From positions 1 to 9,137 of the forward strand of contig DAOVUZ010000018.1 in assembly GCA_030632305.1 (NCBI GenBank): 9,137 nucleotides of DNA. Reading direction: 5' to 3'. Shown in pieces: positions 1 to 6,293 of this stretch. The stretch is from Dehalococcoidales bacterium. GTDB lineage: Bacteria > Chloroflexota > Dehalococcoidia > Dehalococcoidales > DAOVUZ01. Below the pieces are notes generated by a model. It saw only the letters and a program-made list of their open reading frames with translations, had not been told where the DNA came from and made no database searches. Numbering within the stretch: position 1 is the first letter of the stretch; each line of letters begins with the position of its first letter. Made by a program: the position numbers and the translations under genes.

Positions 1-882
1 GGCAATAGTATCTGGCTTTACGGGATGCACATGAAGACTGCCGGCTTCAAAAGCATTGACAATAGGTGAGCTGCCGGCAGCCTGAGTAAGATACATGTGG
101 GTATTAACCGGCTCAATTAGACCCAGGAGGGACAGTTCTTCCAGCCCCTGCCATATTCGGGTAAAGCTGAGCCCCGAGGCAGCTGGAGCCACCACGCAGT
201 CGGGGGCACGCCACCCCAGTTGCTCCGCTACCTCATAGCCTAAGGTCTTACTCCCATCGGCATAGTAGGGTCGGAGATTGATGTTGATGAAACCCCAGTT
301 ATGCCTTTCTACCAGCCGAGCACAGAGGCGGTTGACATCGTCATAGCTTCCATCAACAGTAACCAGAACCGGGTTATAGATTGCTGCCCCTACCAGCTTA
401 CCCGATTCTACATTAGAGGGAACGAAAACATAAGCCTTCATATTCGCCTTGGCGGCGTGGGCGGCAACACTGGCCGCCAGATTTCCAGTTGAGGCACAGG
501 CTACGGTATCAAACCCGAATTCCCGTGCCTTGGTGACGGCAACCGAGACTGGCCTATCCTTGAACGAGTATGTGGGATTAAGACAGTCGTTTTTGATATA
601 GAGTTCATCGAGCCCCAGTTCCCGCCCCAGCCTGTCAGCTTTGGTAAGAGGAGTAAAACCAGCGCCAATATCCACCACCTCCCCTTCTACCGAAAGCAGA
701 TCTACATAGCGCCACATACTCGGCGGTCCTGCAGCCAGCTTTTCCCGACTTACGGCTCCAGCCATAGCCTTGTAGTCATAGCTGACCTCCAACGGGCTAA
801 GGCAAAAATCACACAGGCTGAGAGCCTGCACAGGATACTCCTGCCCGCATTTTCGACAACGCAACGCTCTGGCATAAGACAT
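1..882 (-). CDS. thrC: Threonine synthase, PLP-dependent (3' end cut by window start)
   Basis: Threonine synthase converts O-phosphohomoserine to threonine and phosphate in the cytoplasm. I translated 294 codons from the ATG at 882; the reading frame stays open to base 1, so the C-terminus lies outside the window. Residues 9-27 hold two CxxC pairs (C9/C12 and C24/C27), the small zinc-finger-like N-terminus found in many bacterial ThrC proteins. The fold-II PLP lysine is K108 in NPTYSFKDR, and the phosphate/substrate loop STGN lies at 131-134. A later motif, APAASGLSFTRI, sits where related enzymes have their glycine/serine loop. The ribosome site GAAGGAG overlaps the stop codon of the upstream trans-sulfuration gene (11-bp gap), so this is the last visible gene of the sulfur operon. 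Family assignment is firm; the missing end prevents a length comparison. Confidence 0.93.
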   Translation of the reverse strand, partial: MSYARALRCRKCGQEYPVQALSLCDFCLSPLEVSYDYKAMAGAVSREKLAAGPPSMWRYVDLLSVEGEVVDIGAGFTPLTKADRLGRELGLDELYIKNDCLNPTYSFKDRPVSVAVTKAREFGFDTVACASTGNLAASVAAHAAKANMKAYVFVPSNVESGKLVGAAIYNPVLVTVDGSYDDVNRLCARLVERHNWGFININLRPYYADGSKTLGYEVAEQLGWRAPDCVVAPAASGLSFTRIWQGLEELSLLGLIEPVNTHMYLTQAAGSSPIVNAFEAGSLHVHPVKPDTIA

Positions 883-893
883 ATTGCACTCCT

Positions 894-2036
894 TCAACCA
901 GGCTCCAGCGCCTGACCTAAATCCTCAATCAAATCATCAATGTTTTCCAATCCCACCGATAACCGGATTAGCTCATCGGTGATTCCCACCTTTTCCCTGT
1001 AATCCTTGGGCATCGAGGCATGGCTCATGGTAGCCGGGTGCTCAGCAAGGGAGGCAACACCACCAAGCGATTCTGCCAGAGAAAAGACTTTAATTCGTCT
1101 TAGAAAGCTATTGACCGCCTCAATCCCCTCTTTTAATTCAAATGAGACCACCCCACCGAACCCCATCATCTGCCTTTTAGCGATTTCATAACCAGGGTGA
1201 GACTCGAGTCCGGGATATAACACCCTCTTTACCCCGGGGTGCCCCAACAGGTAATTGGCCACGGCGAAGGCATTATCCTCGTGCTGCCTCATTCTCACCG
1301 GTAGAGTCTCAATTCCCCTAAGTACCAGCCAGCAATCAAAGGGAGAGGCACAGGTTCCCATGGCATTAAGCAAAAATTGAACCCTCTCAGTTAATTCATC
1401 GGTAGTGGTTACCACGGCACCACCGACAACATCACAGTGCCCGTTAAGATACTTGGTGGTGGAATGGACAACGAGGTCAACCCCATACTCGATGGGTTTT
1501 AAGAAATAGGGGGTGGCGAATGTATTATCTATCACCGTCATCAGCTTGTGCTTATTAGCAATATCAACTGCCATCTCAAGATTAGTGATATTCAGCAAAG
1601 GGTTAGATGGAGTCTCCAGCCACAGCATCCTGGTATTGGGCTTTATCGCCTGTTCAATTTTCTCCCTGTTATCCATTCTCAAAAAGGTAAACTCCAGCCC
1701 AAAGTCGCGCATCACATTCTGAAATAGCCGATAGGTTCCCCCGTAGACGTCATCCCCCGAAATTACATGGTCGCCCACCTTAAGCAGGTGGATAACCGTA
1801 GCTTCAGCAGCCATCCCGGTGGCAAAGGCAAACCCCGCCTTTCCTCCCTCAAGCTGGGCAATGGTATCCTCCAGAACCTTCCTCGTCGGGTTGGCGCTGC
1901 GAGAGTAATCATAGCCCCTCGTCTTACCCACATCCTTGAAGGCAAAGGTGGATGTCTGATAGATGGGTGCTGAGACAGCACCGAAGGCTGCATCCGGTCT
2001 CTCCCCGGTGTGAATGGCTAGCGTTTCAAATCTCAT
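894..2036 (-). CDS. Cystathionine gamma-synthase/gamma-lyase family PLP enzyme (MetB/MccB type)
   Basis: A 380-aa fold-I PLP enzyme of the Cys/Met metabolism family, a normal length for it. Visible motifs are DYSRSANPTR (43-52, phosphate contacts from the neighbouring subunit), SGDDVYGGTYRL (93-104, the active-site tyrosine is Y98), ETPSNP (141-146), D170 in VIDNTFATP, and the PLP lysine K195 in HSTTKYLNGH. The glutamate in LAESLGG (E322) matches gamma-synthase/gamma-lyase enzymes rather than beta-lyases, which by family knowledge carry tyrosine there. The next usual glutamate (GGxES) is alanine here (GGVASL). It could run forward (cysteine plus an activated homoserine to cystathionine, MetB) or in reverse (cystathionine or homocysteine to cysteine, MccB/MetC); sequence alone does not decide. 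Its ATG overlaps the cysE stop (ATGA), which implies translational coupling. Confidence 0.92.
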   Translation of the reverse strand: MRFETLAIHTGERPDAAFGAVSAPIYQTSTFAFKDVGKTRGYDYSRSANPTRKVLEDTIAQLEGGKAGFAFATGMAAEATVIHLLKVGDHVISGDDVYGGTYRLFQNVMRDFGLEFTFLRMDNREKIEQAIKPNTRMLWLETPSNPLLNITNLEMAVDIANKHKLMTVIDNTFATPYFLKPIEYGVDLVVHSTTKYLNGHCDVVGGAVVTTTDELTERVQFLLNAMGTCASPFDCWLVLRGIETLPVRMRQHEDNAFAVANYLLGHPGVKRVLYPGLESHPGYEIAKRQMMGFGGVVSFELKEGIEAVNSFLRRIKVFSLAESLGGVASLAEHPATMSHASMPKDYREKVGITDELIRLSVGLENIDDLIEDLGQALEPG

Positions 2037-2758
2037 ACTCCTCCTCCTTGGCTAAATTCCCTGGCAATTTCTCCCGCTCTCTCTACCAACTCATCTTTGG
2101 GAGTTAATATCCCGCTTGAACTCTCAAGCCTGTTCAGACGCTCCCCCAACTTTTCCTGCTCTCTCAGGACAAGCCTTATAGCTTCGGCTACCGGGTCAGG
2201 CAACTTCCCATGGTCTAAGTCCAAGAATGGCTTATGGCGGTCTTCTACCACCCGCCCCGGGATTCCCACCACCGTGGCTCCAGGCGGAACTGACTTTACT
2301 ACCACCGAGCCTGAGCCAATCCTAGCTCCCTCACCTATGGTGATAGCGCCTAAAGCTACCGCCCCGGCTCCCATTACCACATTATTGCCAATTGTAGGAT
2401 GGCGCTTCTCCTTCTTTAGAGTGGTTCCACCGAGGACGACTCCCTGATACATTAGCACATCGTCTCCTACCTGTGTTGTCTCTCCGATGACCACCCCTGC
2501 CCCGTGGTCGATAAAGAAACGCCTGCCGATTTTAGCTCCAGGGTGGATTTCGATACCAGTTAGAAAGCGACTGACATGGGAGGCAAAACGGGCCAGAAAC
2601 CTGAGCTTGTAGCGCCAGAGGAAATGAGCCAGGCGATAAGACCACAGGGCATGCAGCCCTGGATAGCAGAAGATTACCTCCAGCACACTCCTCGCCGCCG
2701 GGTCTTTGGCAAATACCGTTTGAATGTCCTCTTTTAAGGTCTTAAACAAGATAGCCAT
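2033..2758 (-). CDS. cysE: Serine O-acetyltransferase
   Basis: It acetylates serine with acetyl-CoA to give O-acetylserine, the committed step of cysteine synthesis. The protein has 241 aa and is the shorter EpsC-like type, without the long N-terminal helical domain of enteric CysE. Residues 1-65 are helical. Residues 70-165 form the hexapeptide left-handed beta-helix (IHPGAKIG, IGETTQVGDD, IGNNVVMGAGA, IGEGARIGSGS). The catalytic histidines expected for the family are H85 in FIDHGAGVVIG and H120 in KKEKRHPTIG. A C-terminal helical tail (about 185-235) ends in FSQGGGV. In classical CysE the C-terminus (GDGI) inserts into the CysK active site; a terminal valine after glycines is a conservative variant. 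It starts 12 bp after cysK and overlaps the next gene by 4 bp. Confidence 0.95.
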   Translation of the reverse strand: MAILFKTLKEDIQTVFAKDPAARSVLEVIFCYPGLHALWSYRLAHFLWRYKLRFLARFASHVSRFLTGIEIHPGAKIGRRFFIDHGAGVVIGETTQVGDDVLMYQGVVLGGTTLKKEKRHPTIGNNVVMGAGAVALGAITIGEGARIGSGSVVVKSVPPGATVVGIPGRVVEDRHKPFLDLDHGKLPDPVAEAIRLVLREQEKLGERLNRLESSSGILTPKDELVERAGEIAREFSQGGGV

Positions 2759-2770
2759 CCTTCTCCCTAT

Positions 2771-3790
2771 TTATACCTTGGTACCTTGCGCAACCTGATA
2801 AAGCTCTTGAAAAAGCCAGGTAGATAAGTAACGCTCACCGGTATCGGGCAAAACCACTACAATAAGCTTCCCCTTGCTTTCCGTCCTTTTGGCTACCTCT
2901 AATGCCGCCCAGACGGCTGCTCCTGATGATATGCCAGCCAGTATCCCTTCCTCTCTGGCTAACCTTCTCGCCATTATCCCTGCGTCTTCATTGGTAACCT
3001 TAACAATTTCATCAATTAGATCCGTTCTCAAGACATTGGGGATAAAGCCAGCTCCAATACCCTGAATCTTGTGGGCTCCAGGCTTCCCCCCGGAAAGAAC
3101 TGGAGAAGCAATAGGCTCAACAGCGATAGCCTTAAATTCAGGCTTTCGGGGCTTGATTGCTTCAGCTACCCCGGTAATCGTCCCTCCAGTTCCCACCCCG
3201 GCAATCAAGATGTCTACCTTCCCCTCGGTATCCCTCCATATTTCCTCAGCCGTGGTCAGCCGATGCACCTCTGGATTTGCCGGGTTGTTAAACTGCTGTA
3301 GCACAAAGTAGTTGGGGTTTTCTGCCACCAGTTGCTCGGCTTTCCTCACTGCTCCAGGCATCCCCTCTGCCCCTGGAGTTAGCACCAGTTCAGCGCCGAA
3401 AACAGATAGGAGTTGCCTCCGCTCCACGGACATGGTATCAGGCATGGTAAGGATGAGCCTGTATCCTCTGGCAGCGCAGACAAAGGCCAGGGCAATGCCG
3501 GTATTACCACTGGTGGGCTCGACGATAACCGTGTCCTTCTTGATGAGCCCCTTCTCTTCGGCATCAACAATCATTGACATCCCAATCCTGTCCTTCACAC
3601 TGCCTATGGGATTAAACGACTCGAGCTTGGCTACTACCTCTGCCCTGGTGCCATCAGTTATTCGGTTCAATCTGACCAGTGGCGTATTCCCGATTAACTC
3701 GGTAGAGTCCTTGGCTATGCCTCTGGTTAGCTTGGGTATTTCTATGGTCTTATACTGAAGCTTCTCCACTTTTTGAATTACTTCTGCCAT
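2771..3790 (-). CDS. cysK: Cysteine synthase A (O-acetylserine sulfhydrylase)
   Basis: A fold-II PLP enzyme that makes cysteine from O-acetylserine and sulfide. It has 339 aa, about 25-30 longer than typical CysK because of an N-terminal extension before the usual ELIGNTPLVRL (31-41). The PLP lysine is K66 in NPIGSVKDR. The substrate loop TSGNTG is at 93-98, the phosphate-binding loop GVGTGGTITG at 198-207, KIQGIGAGFIPNVL at 241-254, and the PLP-ring serine region GISSGAA at 287-293. The KPGAHKIQGIGAGFIP segment is characteristic of CysK rather than CysM. The ribosome site AAGGAGGAAT lies just upstream of the ATG. The gene follows the Rrf2 regulator by 51 bp and precedes cysE by 12 bp, so product and partner enzyme are made together. 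No Met sits at the usual start position, so the extension is probably real. Confidence 0.96.
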   Translation of the reverse strand: MAEVIQKVEKLQYKTIEIPKLTRGIAKDSTELIGNTPLVRLNRITDGTRAEVVAKLESFNPIGSVKDRIGMSMIVDAEEKGLIKKDTVIVEPTSGNTGIALAFVCAARGYRLILTMPDTMSVERRQLLSVFGAELVLTPGAEGMPGAVRKAEQLVAENPNYFVLQQFNNPANPEVHRLTTAEEIWRDTEGKVDILIAGVGTGGTITGVAEAIKPRKPEFKAIAVEPIASPVLSGGKPGAHKIQGIGAGFIPNVLRTDLIDEIVKVTNEDAGIMARRLAREEGILAGISSGAAVWAALEVAKRTESKGKLIVVVLPDTGERYLSTWLFQELYQVAQGTKV

Positions 3791-3841
3791 GTTCGATTCC
3801 TCCTTATTACCAACTAAGTTTTAACTACCAACCCAAAAAAC

Positions 3842-4285
3842 TTATATGTAGTACATCACCTCCTGGGAGCGCCCCTTTCTTTTTTGCCGCTCAACTAAAT
3901 CCTGCAATGTGGTGGACTCCAGGACATCATCCATTGCTTTTTTCAGTTCGCCCCAGATATCCCGGGTAACACATAATTCGGAGCGGACGCATATCCCTGG
4001 ATTATTAACGCACTCCACCGGAGCAATTGAGCCCTCAAGCAGTCGTATCACTTCACTAAGCTTTATCTCCTGAGGAGGCTTGGCTAACCAGACACCACCC
4101 CGCACCCCCCGCGTGCTCCTAATTATTCCCGCTGTTACCAGGGGAGTGATTAAATGCTCTAGATATCGCAGTGAAATCTGCTGCCTTTGGGCAATATCTT
4201 TTAATAGAACTGGTTCTTCCTCCTGATGAGAAGCTAAATCCAGAAGTGCCCTAGTGGCATATCGTCCCCTAGTGGACAGCTTCAT
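3842..4285 (-). CDS. Rrf2/IscR-family transcriptional regulator of the cysteine operon
   Basis: A 147-aa winged-helix regulator starting MKLSTRGRYATRALLDLA, the classic Rrf2 N-terminus. I chose the ATG at 4285, not the in-frame ATG at 4336, because AAGGAGGTGA lies just upstream of 4285 and the longer form would read through the promoter. The helix-turn-helix spans about 27-50 (LLKDIAQRQQISLRYLEHLI) and the wing about 56-68 (RSTRGVRGGVWLA). Cysteines C92, C99 and C105 form C-x6-C-x5-C in the loop where IscR binds a [2Fe-2S] cluster (C-x5-C-x5-C in E. coli); the cysteine regulator CymR lacks them. Its place at the head of a cysteine operon suggests CymR-like control, possibly with Fe-S sensing. 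A palindrome just downstream of its promoter suggests autorepression. Family sure; ligand inferred. Confidence 0.93.
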   Translation of the reverse strand: MKLSTRGRYATRALLDLASHQEEEPVLLKDIAQRQQISLRYLEHLITPLVTAGIIRSTRGVRGGVWLAKPPQEIKLSEVIRLLEGSIAPVECVNNPGICVRSELCVTRDIWGELKKAMDDVLESTTLQDLVERQKRKGRSQEVMYYI

Positions 4286-4290
4286 TGGCC

Positions 4291-4300
4291 TCACCTCCTT
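4291..4300 (-). promoter_or_regulatory. Strong ribosome binding site fixing the Rrf2 start
   Basis: Read on the minus strand this is AAGGAGGTGA, a near-perfect Shine-Dalgarno sequence five bases before the ATG at 4285. It decides the start codon in favour of MKLSTRGRY over the upstream in-frame ATG at 4336. Confidence 0.88.
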
Positions 4301-4321
4301 GTCTATTAATGTAATTGACAA
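4299..4321. promoter_or_regulatory. Candidate Rrf2 operator: 23-bp imperfect palindrome
   Basis: The plus strand reads TTGTC-t-ATTA-atg-TAAT-t-GACAA, with 9 of 11 arm positions paired. It covers about +1 to +22 of the predicted transcript and abuts the Shine-Dalgarno of the Rrf2 gene, a classic place for autorepression. The symmetry is directly visible; binding by the adjacent regulator is inferred. Confidence 0.6.
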
Positions 4322-4356
4322 AGTATATAATATCATAAGATGGAGGAATTGTCAAT
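4314..4356. repeat. 8-bp inverted repeat bracketing the promoter
   Basis: ATTGACAA (4314-4321) and its exact complement TTGTCAAT (4349-4356) lie 27 bases apart. The right copy contains the -35 box and the left copy is the right half of the 23-bp palindrome. The same half-site therefore occurs on both sides of the -10 box, which could allow two regulator dimers to bind. Part of the match may reflect the -35 consensus itself. Confidence 0.55.
4327..4355 (-). promoter_or_regulatory. Sigma70 promoter of the Rrf2-cys operon
   Basis: On the minus strand the -35 box TTGACA (4350-4355) is followed after exactly 17 bases by TATTAT (4327-4332). The expected transcription start is near 4320, giving a leader of roughly 35 bases before the regulator ATG. 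It is the only strong promoter seen for the five minus-strand genes, consistent with one transcript. Confidence 0.85.
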
Positions 4357-4373
4357 AGCCTGCAAAGCAGCTT

Positions 4374-4607
4374 ATGGAGGAGGCCTATCCCCTAGCGATA
4401 TTTGGATGGCGCAAGTTTGACAATACCGACCAGATACTTATACAATCAGCAATTGGCAATCAAAACTACGATGCAGTAGTAAGCGACCTAAAAAGTGAGC
4501 CTGCCTCTCAAAGTTACGTTGAGATAACACAATCTCATGAAGGAGAAAGCGATTACCTTCGTCAAACTACAATAGTTATAAGGCAATTGGGGGTATTGAA
4601 AAAATAA
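4374..4607 (+). pseudogene. Possible gene remnant, 77 codons, unrecognised
   Basis: An open frame with reasonable protein character (for example DAVVSDLKSEPASQSYVE, then ITQSHEGESDYLR), read divergently from the Rrf2 operon. There is no ribosome binding site before the ATG at 4374, and the frame is closed upstream by a TAG at 4356-4358 inside the regulator's promoter. The central charged segment looks like part of a folded domain, while the end (IVIRQLGVLKK) stops abruptly. I do not recognise the family. It may be the middle of a longer gene that lost both ends, or a small real gene with weak translation signals. No function is assigned. Confidence 0.35.
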
Positions 4608-4624
4608 ACAACTTATATTAAAAT
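4596..4624 (+). promoter_or_regulatory. Weak candidate promoter for the coiled-coil gene pair
   Basis: TTGAAA (4596-4601), 17 bases, then TAAAAT (4619-4624): five of six consensus bases in each box. The predicted start would fall within a few bases of the ribosome binding site of the 535-aa gene, giving a very short leader, so an upstream promoter is equally possible. Confidence 0.35.
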
Positions 4625-4644
4625 GAGTGGAGAGGTGACATAAG

Positions 4645-6252
4645 ATGGTTGGTGAAGTACCTCCCGAGCAGCTAGAGGAAGCGGTCGCCAGAGCTGAGAA
4701 ACTGGGCAAAGCAGCCAAGGAAGCGGCTGAGGCGTCAAGAAAAACCTCCCAGGGGGCGCTGAAGCGGGCTGAGAAAGTAAGTAAAGAAACTAAAGAAGCG
4801 GCTGAGGCGGCAGCAAATGCGTCTCAGGAAGTGATAAATAAGGCTGAGAAAATAAGCAAGGAAGCTAAGGAAACGGCTGAGTCATCAATGAGGGCAGCTA
4901 AAGAAGCAATAGCTTTATCTGAGGCATCAGCTAACGCACCGAAGGAAGTGGCTGAGGCTCTGGTAAGAGAATTTGAGGAAGCGATAAATAAGGCGGAGAA
5001 AATAGGCAAGGAGGCTAAGGAAGTAGCTGAGGCATCACTAAGGGCATCCCAGGAAGATTTAAAACGGGCTGTGGAATCAGGCAAGGCAGCTAAGGAAACG
5101 GCTAAAATATCAGTTAGCGCAGCTAAGGAGGCGACAAGTAGGGCTGAGCAAACAGGTAAAGAAGCTAAGATAGCAGCTGAGCAATCAGCCCAAGTGGCCA
5201 GGGAGGCGGTAAATAGGGCTGAAAAAATAAGTATATCGACCAGGGAAAGGGTCGAAGCATCGACTAAAGCAGCTCAGGAAGCGGCAAGTCGGGCTGAAGA
5301 GATAAGTAGGGAAGCTAAAGCAACAGCTGTGACATCGGCAACGGCAGCTCAGGAGTCGATGAGTAAGGCTGAGGAAATAAGCAAGGAAACTAAGGGGGTT
5401 GCTGAAGCATCAATGAAGGCGGCTCAAGAAAGCTTAATCCGGGTTGAAGAAATGAGCCAACAGGCCAAAAAGATAGCCGAGGCATCGGCCAGAACCGCTT
5501 ATGAAACAGCGAGCAAAGCTGAGGAAATCAGTAAAGCAGCCAAAGAGATTGCTGAAGCATCGGCTGGAGCTACTCAGGAAGCGATTGAGGCATCGATAAG
5601 AACCTCTCAGGAGGCGATAAGGACGGCCGAGGAAATAGGCAAGCAAGCCAAAGAAGTGTCTGAGACATCGACGAAAGCCTTTACGGAGGCAATTAGCCGT
5701 GCTGAAGCAGCAACTAAAGTGGTTAAGGAGATGTCTAAGGAGTTAGCTAGAGTTGCCCAGGAAGCAGTTGAGGTATCAATAAAAGCCTCTAAAGAGGCAG
5801 CTGAAGCGCTGACAAGGGAAGCTATGAAGACCGCGGAAGCATCGATAAAAGCGTCCAGAGAGGCTACTGAGGCATCGACACGGGCTACCAGGGAGGCGGC
5901 TAAGGTATCAATAAAAGCCTTCGAGGAGGCAATTAGACGTGCTCAAGCAAACGGCAAATTGTCTGAGGAAATGGCTGAAGCATCGATAAAAGCCTTCGAG
6001 AAGGCAGCTGGCCGAACTGAAGCAGATAAACCAACTGCTGAAACTGAGGAACTATCAAAAGGAATCTTAGGCGAGGTAAGAAGCAGAGCTGAAGAAGCTA
6101 GTGTAAGAAGAGAGGATAGATTGGAATCGCGGTTGGAGTTTCTAGCAAGAAAGTATCAAGCAAGAAAAGCTGGAGAAGAAGAGGAGGAGAAGAAGACTCT
6201 AGGAGAAGACGTAGAGACAACAGAGAAACAACATCACTTAAAGACAAACTAA
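4645..6252 (+). CDS. Long Ala/Glu/Lys-rich repetitive coiled-coil protein
   Basis: A 535-aa protein, almost entirely helical by composition, with no Cys or Trp, very little Gly or aromatic content, and no signal peptide or membrane segment. Residues 1-16 are a non-repeat cap (MVGEVPPEQLEEAVAR). Residues 17-457 tile without gaps into fifteen 25-residue units and six 11-residue units. A typical unit is AEEISKEAKEVAEA followed by SIKASQEAIRR. The only proline in the repeat region is P99, in the most diverged unit. Residues 458-535 form a different, highly charged tail with EEEEEKK and a final HH. AGAGGTGA precedes the ATG. The 11-mers recall LEA group 3 proteins and apolipoprotein-like helices, but composition alone gives such resemblance, so I name no function. 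A second helical gene follows after 41 bp and is probably co-transcribed. Confidence 0.88.
   Translation: MVGEVPPEQLEEAVARAEKLGKAAKEAAEASRKTSQGALKRAEKVSKETKEAAEAAANASQEVINKAEKISKEAKETAESSMRAAKEAIALSEASANAPKEVAEALVREFEEAINKAEKIGKEAKEVAEASLRASQEDLKRAVESGKAAKETAKISVSAAKEATSRAEQTGKEAKIAAEQSAQVAREAVNRAEKISISTRERVEASTKAAQEAASRAEEISREAKATAVTSATAAQESMSKAEEISKETKGVAEASMKAAQESLIRVEEMSQQAKKIAEASARTAYETASKAEEISKAAKEIAEASAGATQEAIEASIRTSQEAIRTAEEIGKQAKEVSETSTKAFTEAISRAEAATKVVKEMSKELARVAQEAVEVSIKASKEAAEALTREAMKTAEASIKASREATEASTRATREAAKVSIKAFEEAIRRAQANGKLSEEMAEASIKAFEKAAGRTEADKPTAETEELSKGILGEVRSRAEEASVRREDRLESRLEFLARKYQARKAGEEEEEKKTLGEDVETTEKQHHLKTN
4693..6015 (+). repeat. Tandem coding repeat, 75-bp units with interspersed 33-bp units
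   Basis: This DNA encodes residues 17-457 of the 535-aa protein. Fifteen 75-bp units (25 codons) and six 33-bp units (11 codons) add up to exactly 1323 bp. Units 1-12 are consecutive from 4693. A 33-bp unit follows at 5593-5625, then two 75-bp units, then five consecutive 33-bp units (5776-5940), then a last 75-bp unit. Copies are diverged at the DNA level, so this is an old amplification rather than a recent one. Confidence 0.85.
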
Positions 6253-6276
6253 ACAAGAGGGAATAAATCCTGGATT

Positions 6277-6285
6277 AAAGGAGGT
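6277..6285 (+). promoter_or_regulatory. Ribosome binding site fixing a GTG start
   Basis: AAAGGAGGT lies eight bases before the GTG at 6294. An ATG at 6286 is nearer but reads only three codons before a TGA, so the GTG is the start of the 167-aa protein. Confidence 0.85.
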
Positions 6286-6293
6286 ATGCTGAA

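Noticed and set aside
301..492. 63-aa plus-strand open frame
   Set aside because: It is antisense to threonine synthase and has no translation signals.
3312..3758. 148-aa plus-strand open frame inside cysK
   Set aside because: It lies wholly antisense to a cysK gene with every catalytic motif; low-complexity Ser/Pro/Thr composition typical of a reverse-strand shadow.
4824..5084. Minus-strand open frames across the repeat gene (also 5434-5646)
   Set aside because: They are antisense readings of the repetitive coding sequence; their repeats only mirror the plus-strand units.
4693..6015. CRISPR-like or other noncoding tandem array
   Set aside because: The units are diverged, contiguous and in frame as 25- or 11-codon modules, with no identical repeats separated by unique spacers.
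4645..6252. Assignment as an LEA or apolipoprotein family protein
   Set aside because: The 11-mers are similar in composition, but Ala/Glu/Lys-rich helices match these families through bias alone; no diagnostic motif was seen.
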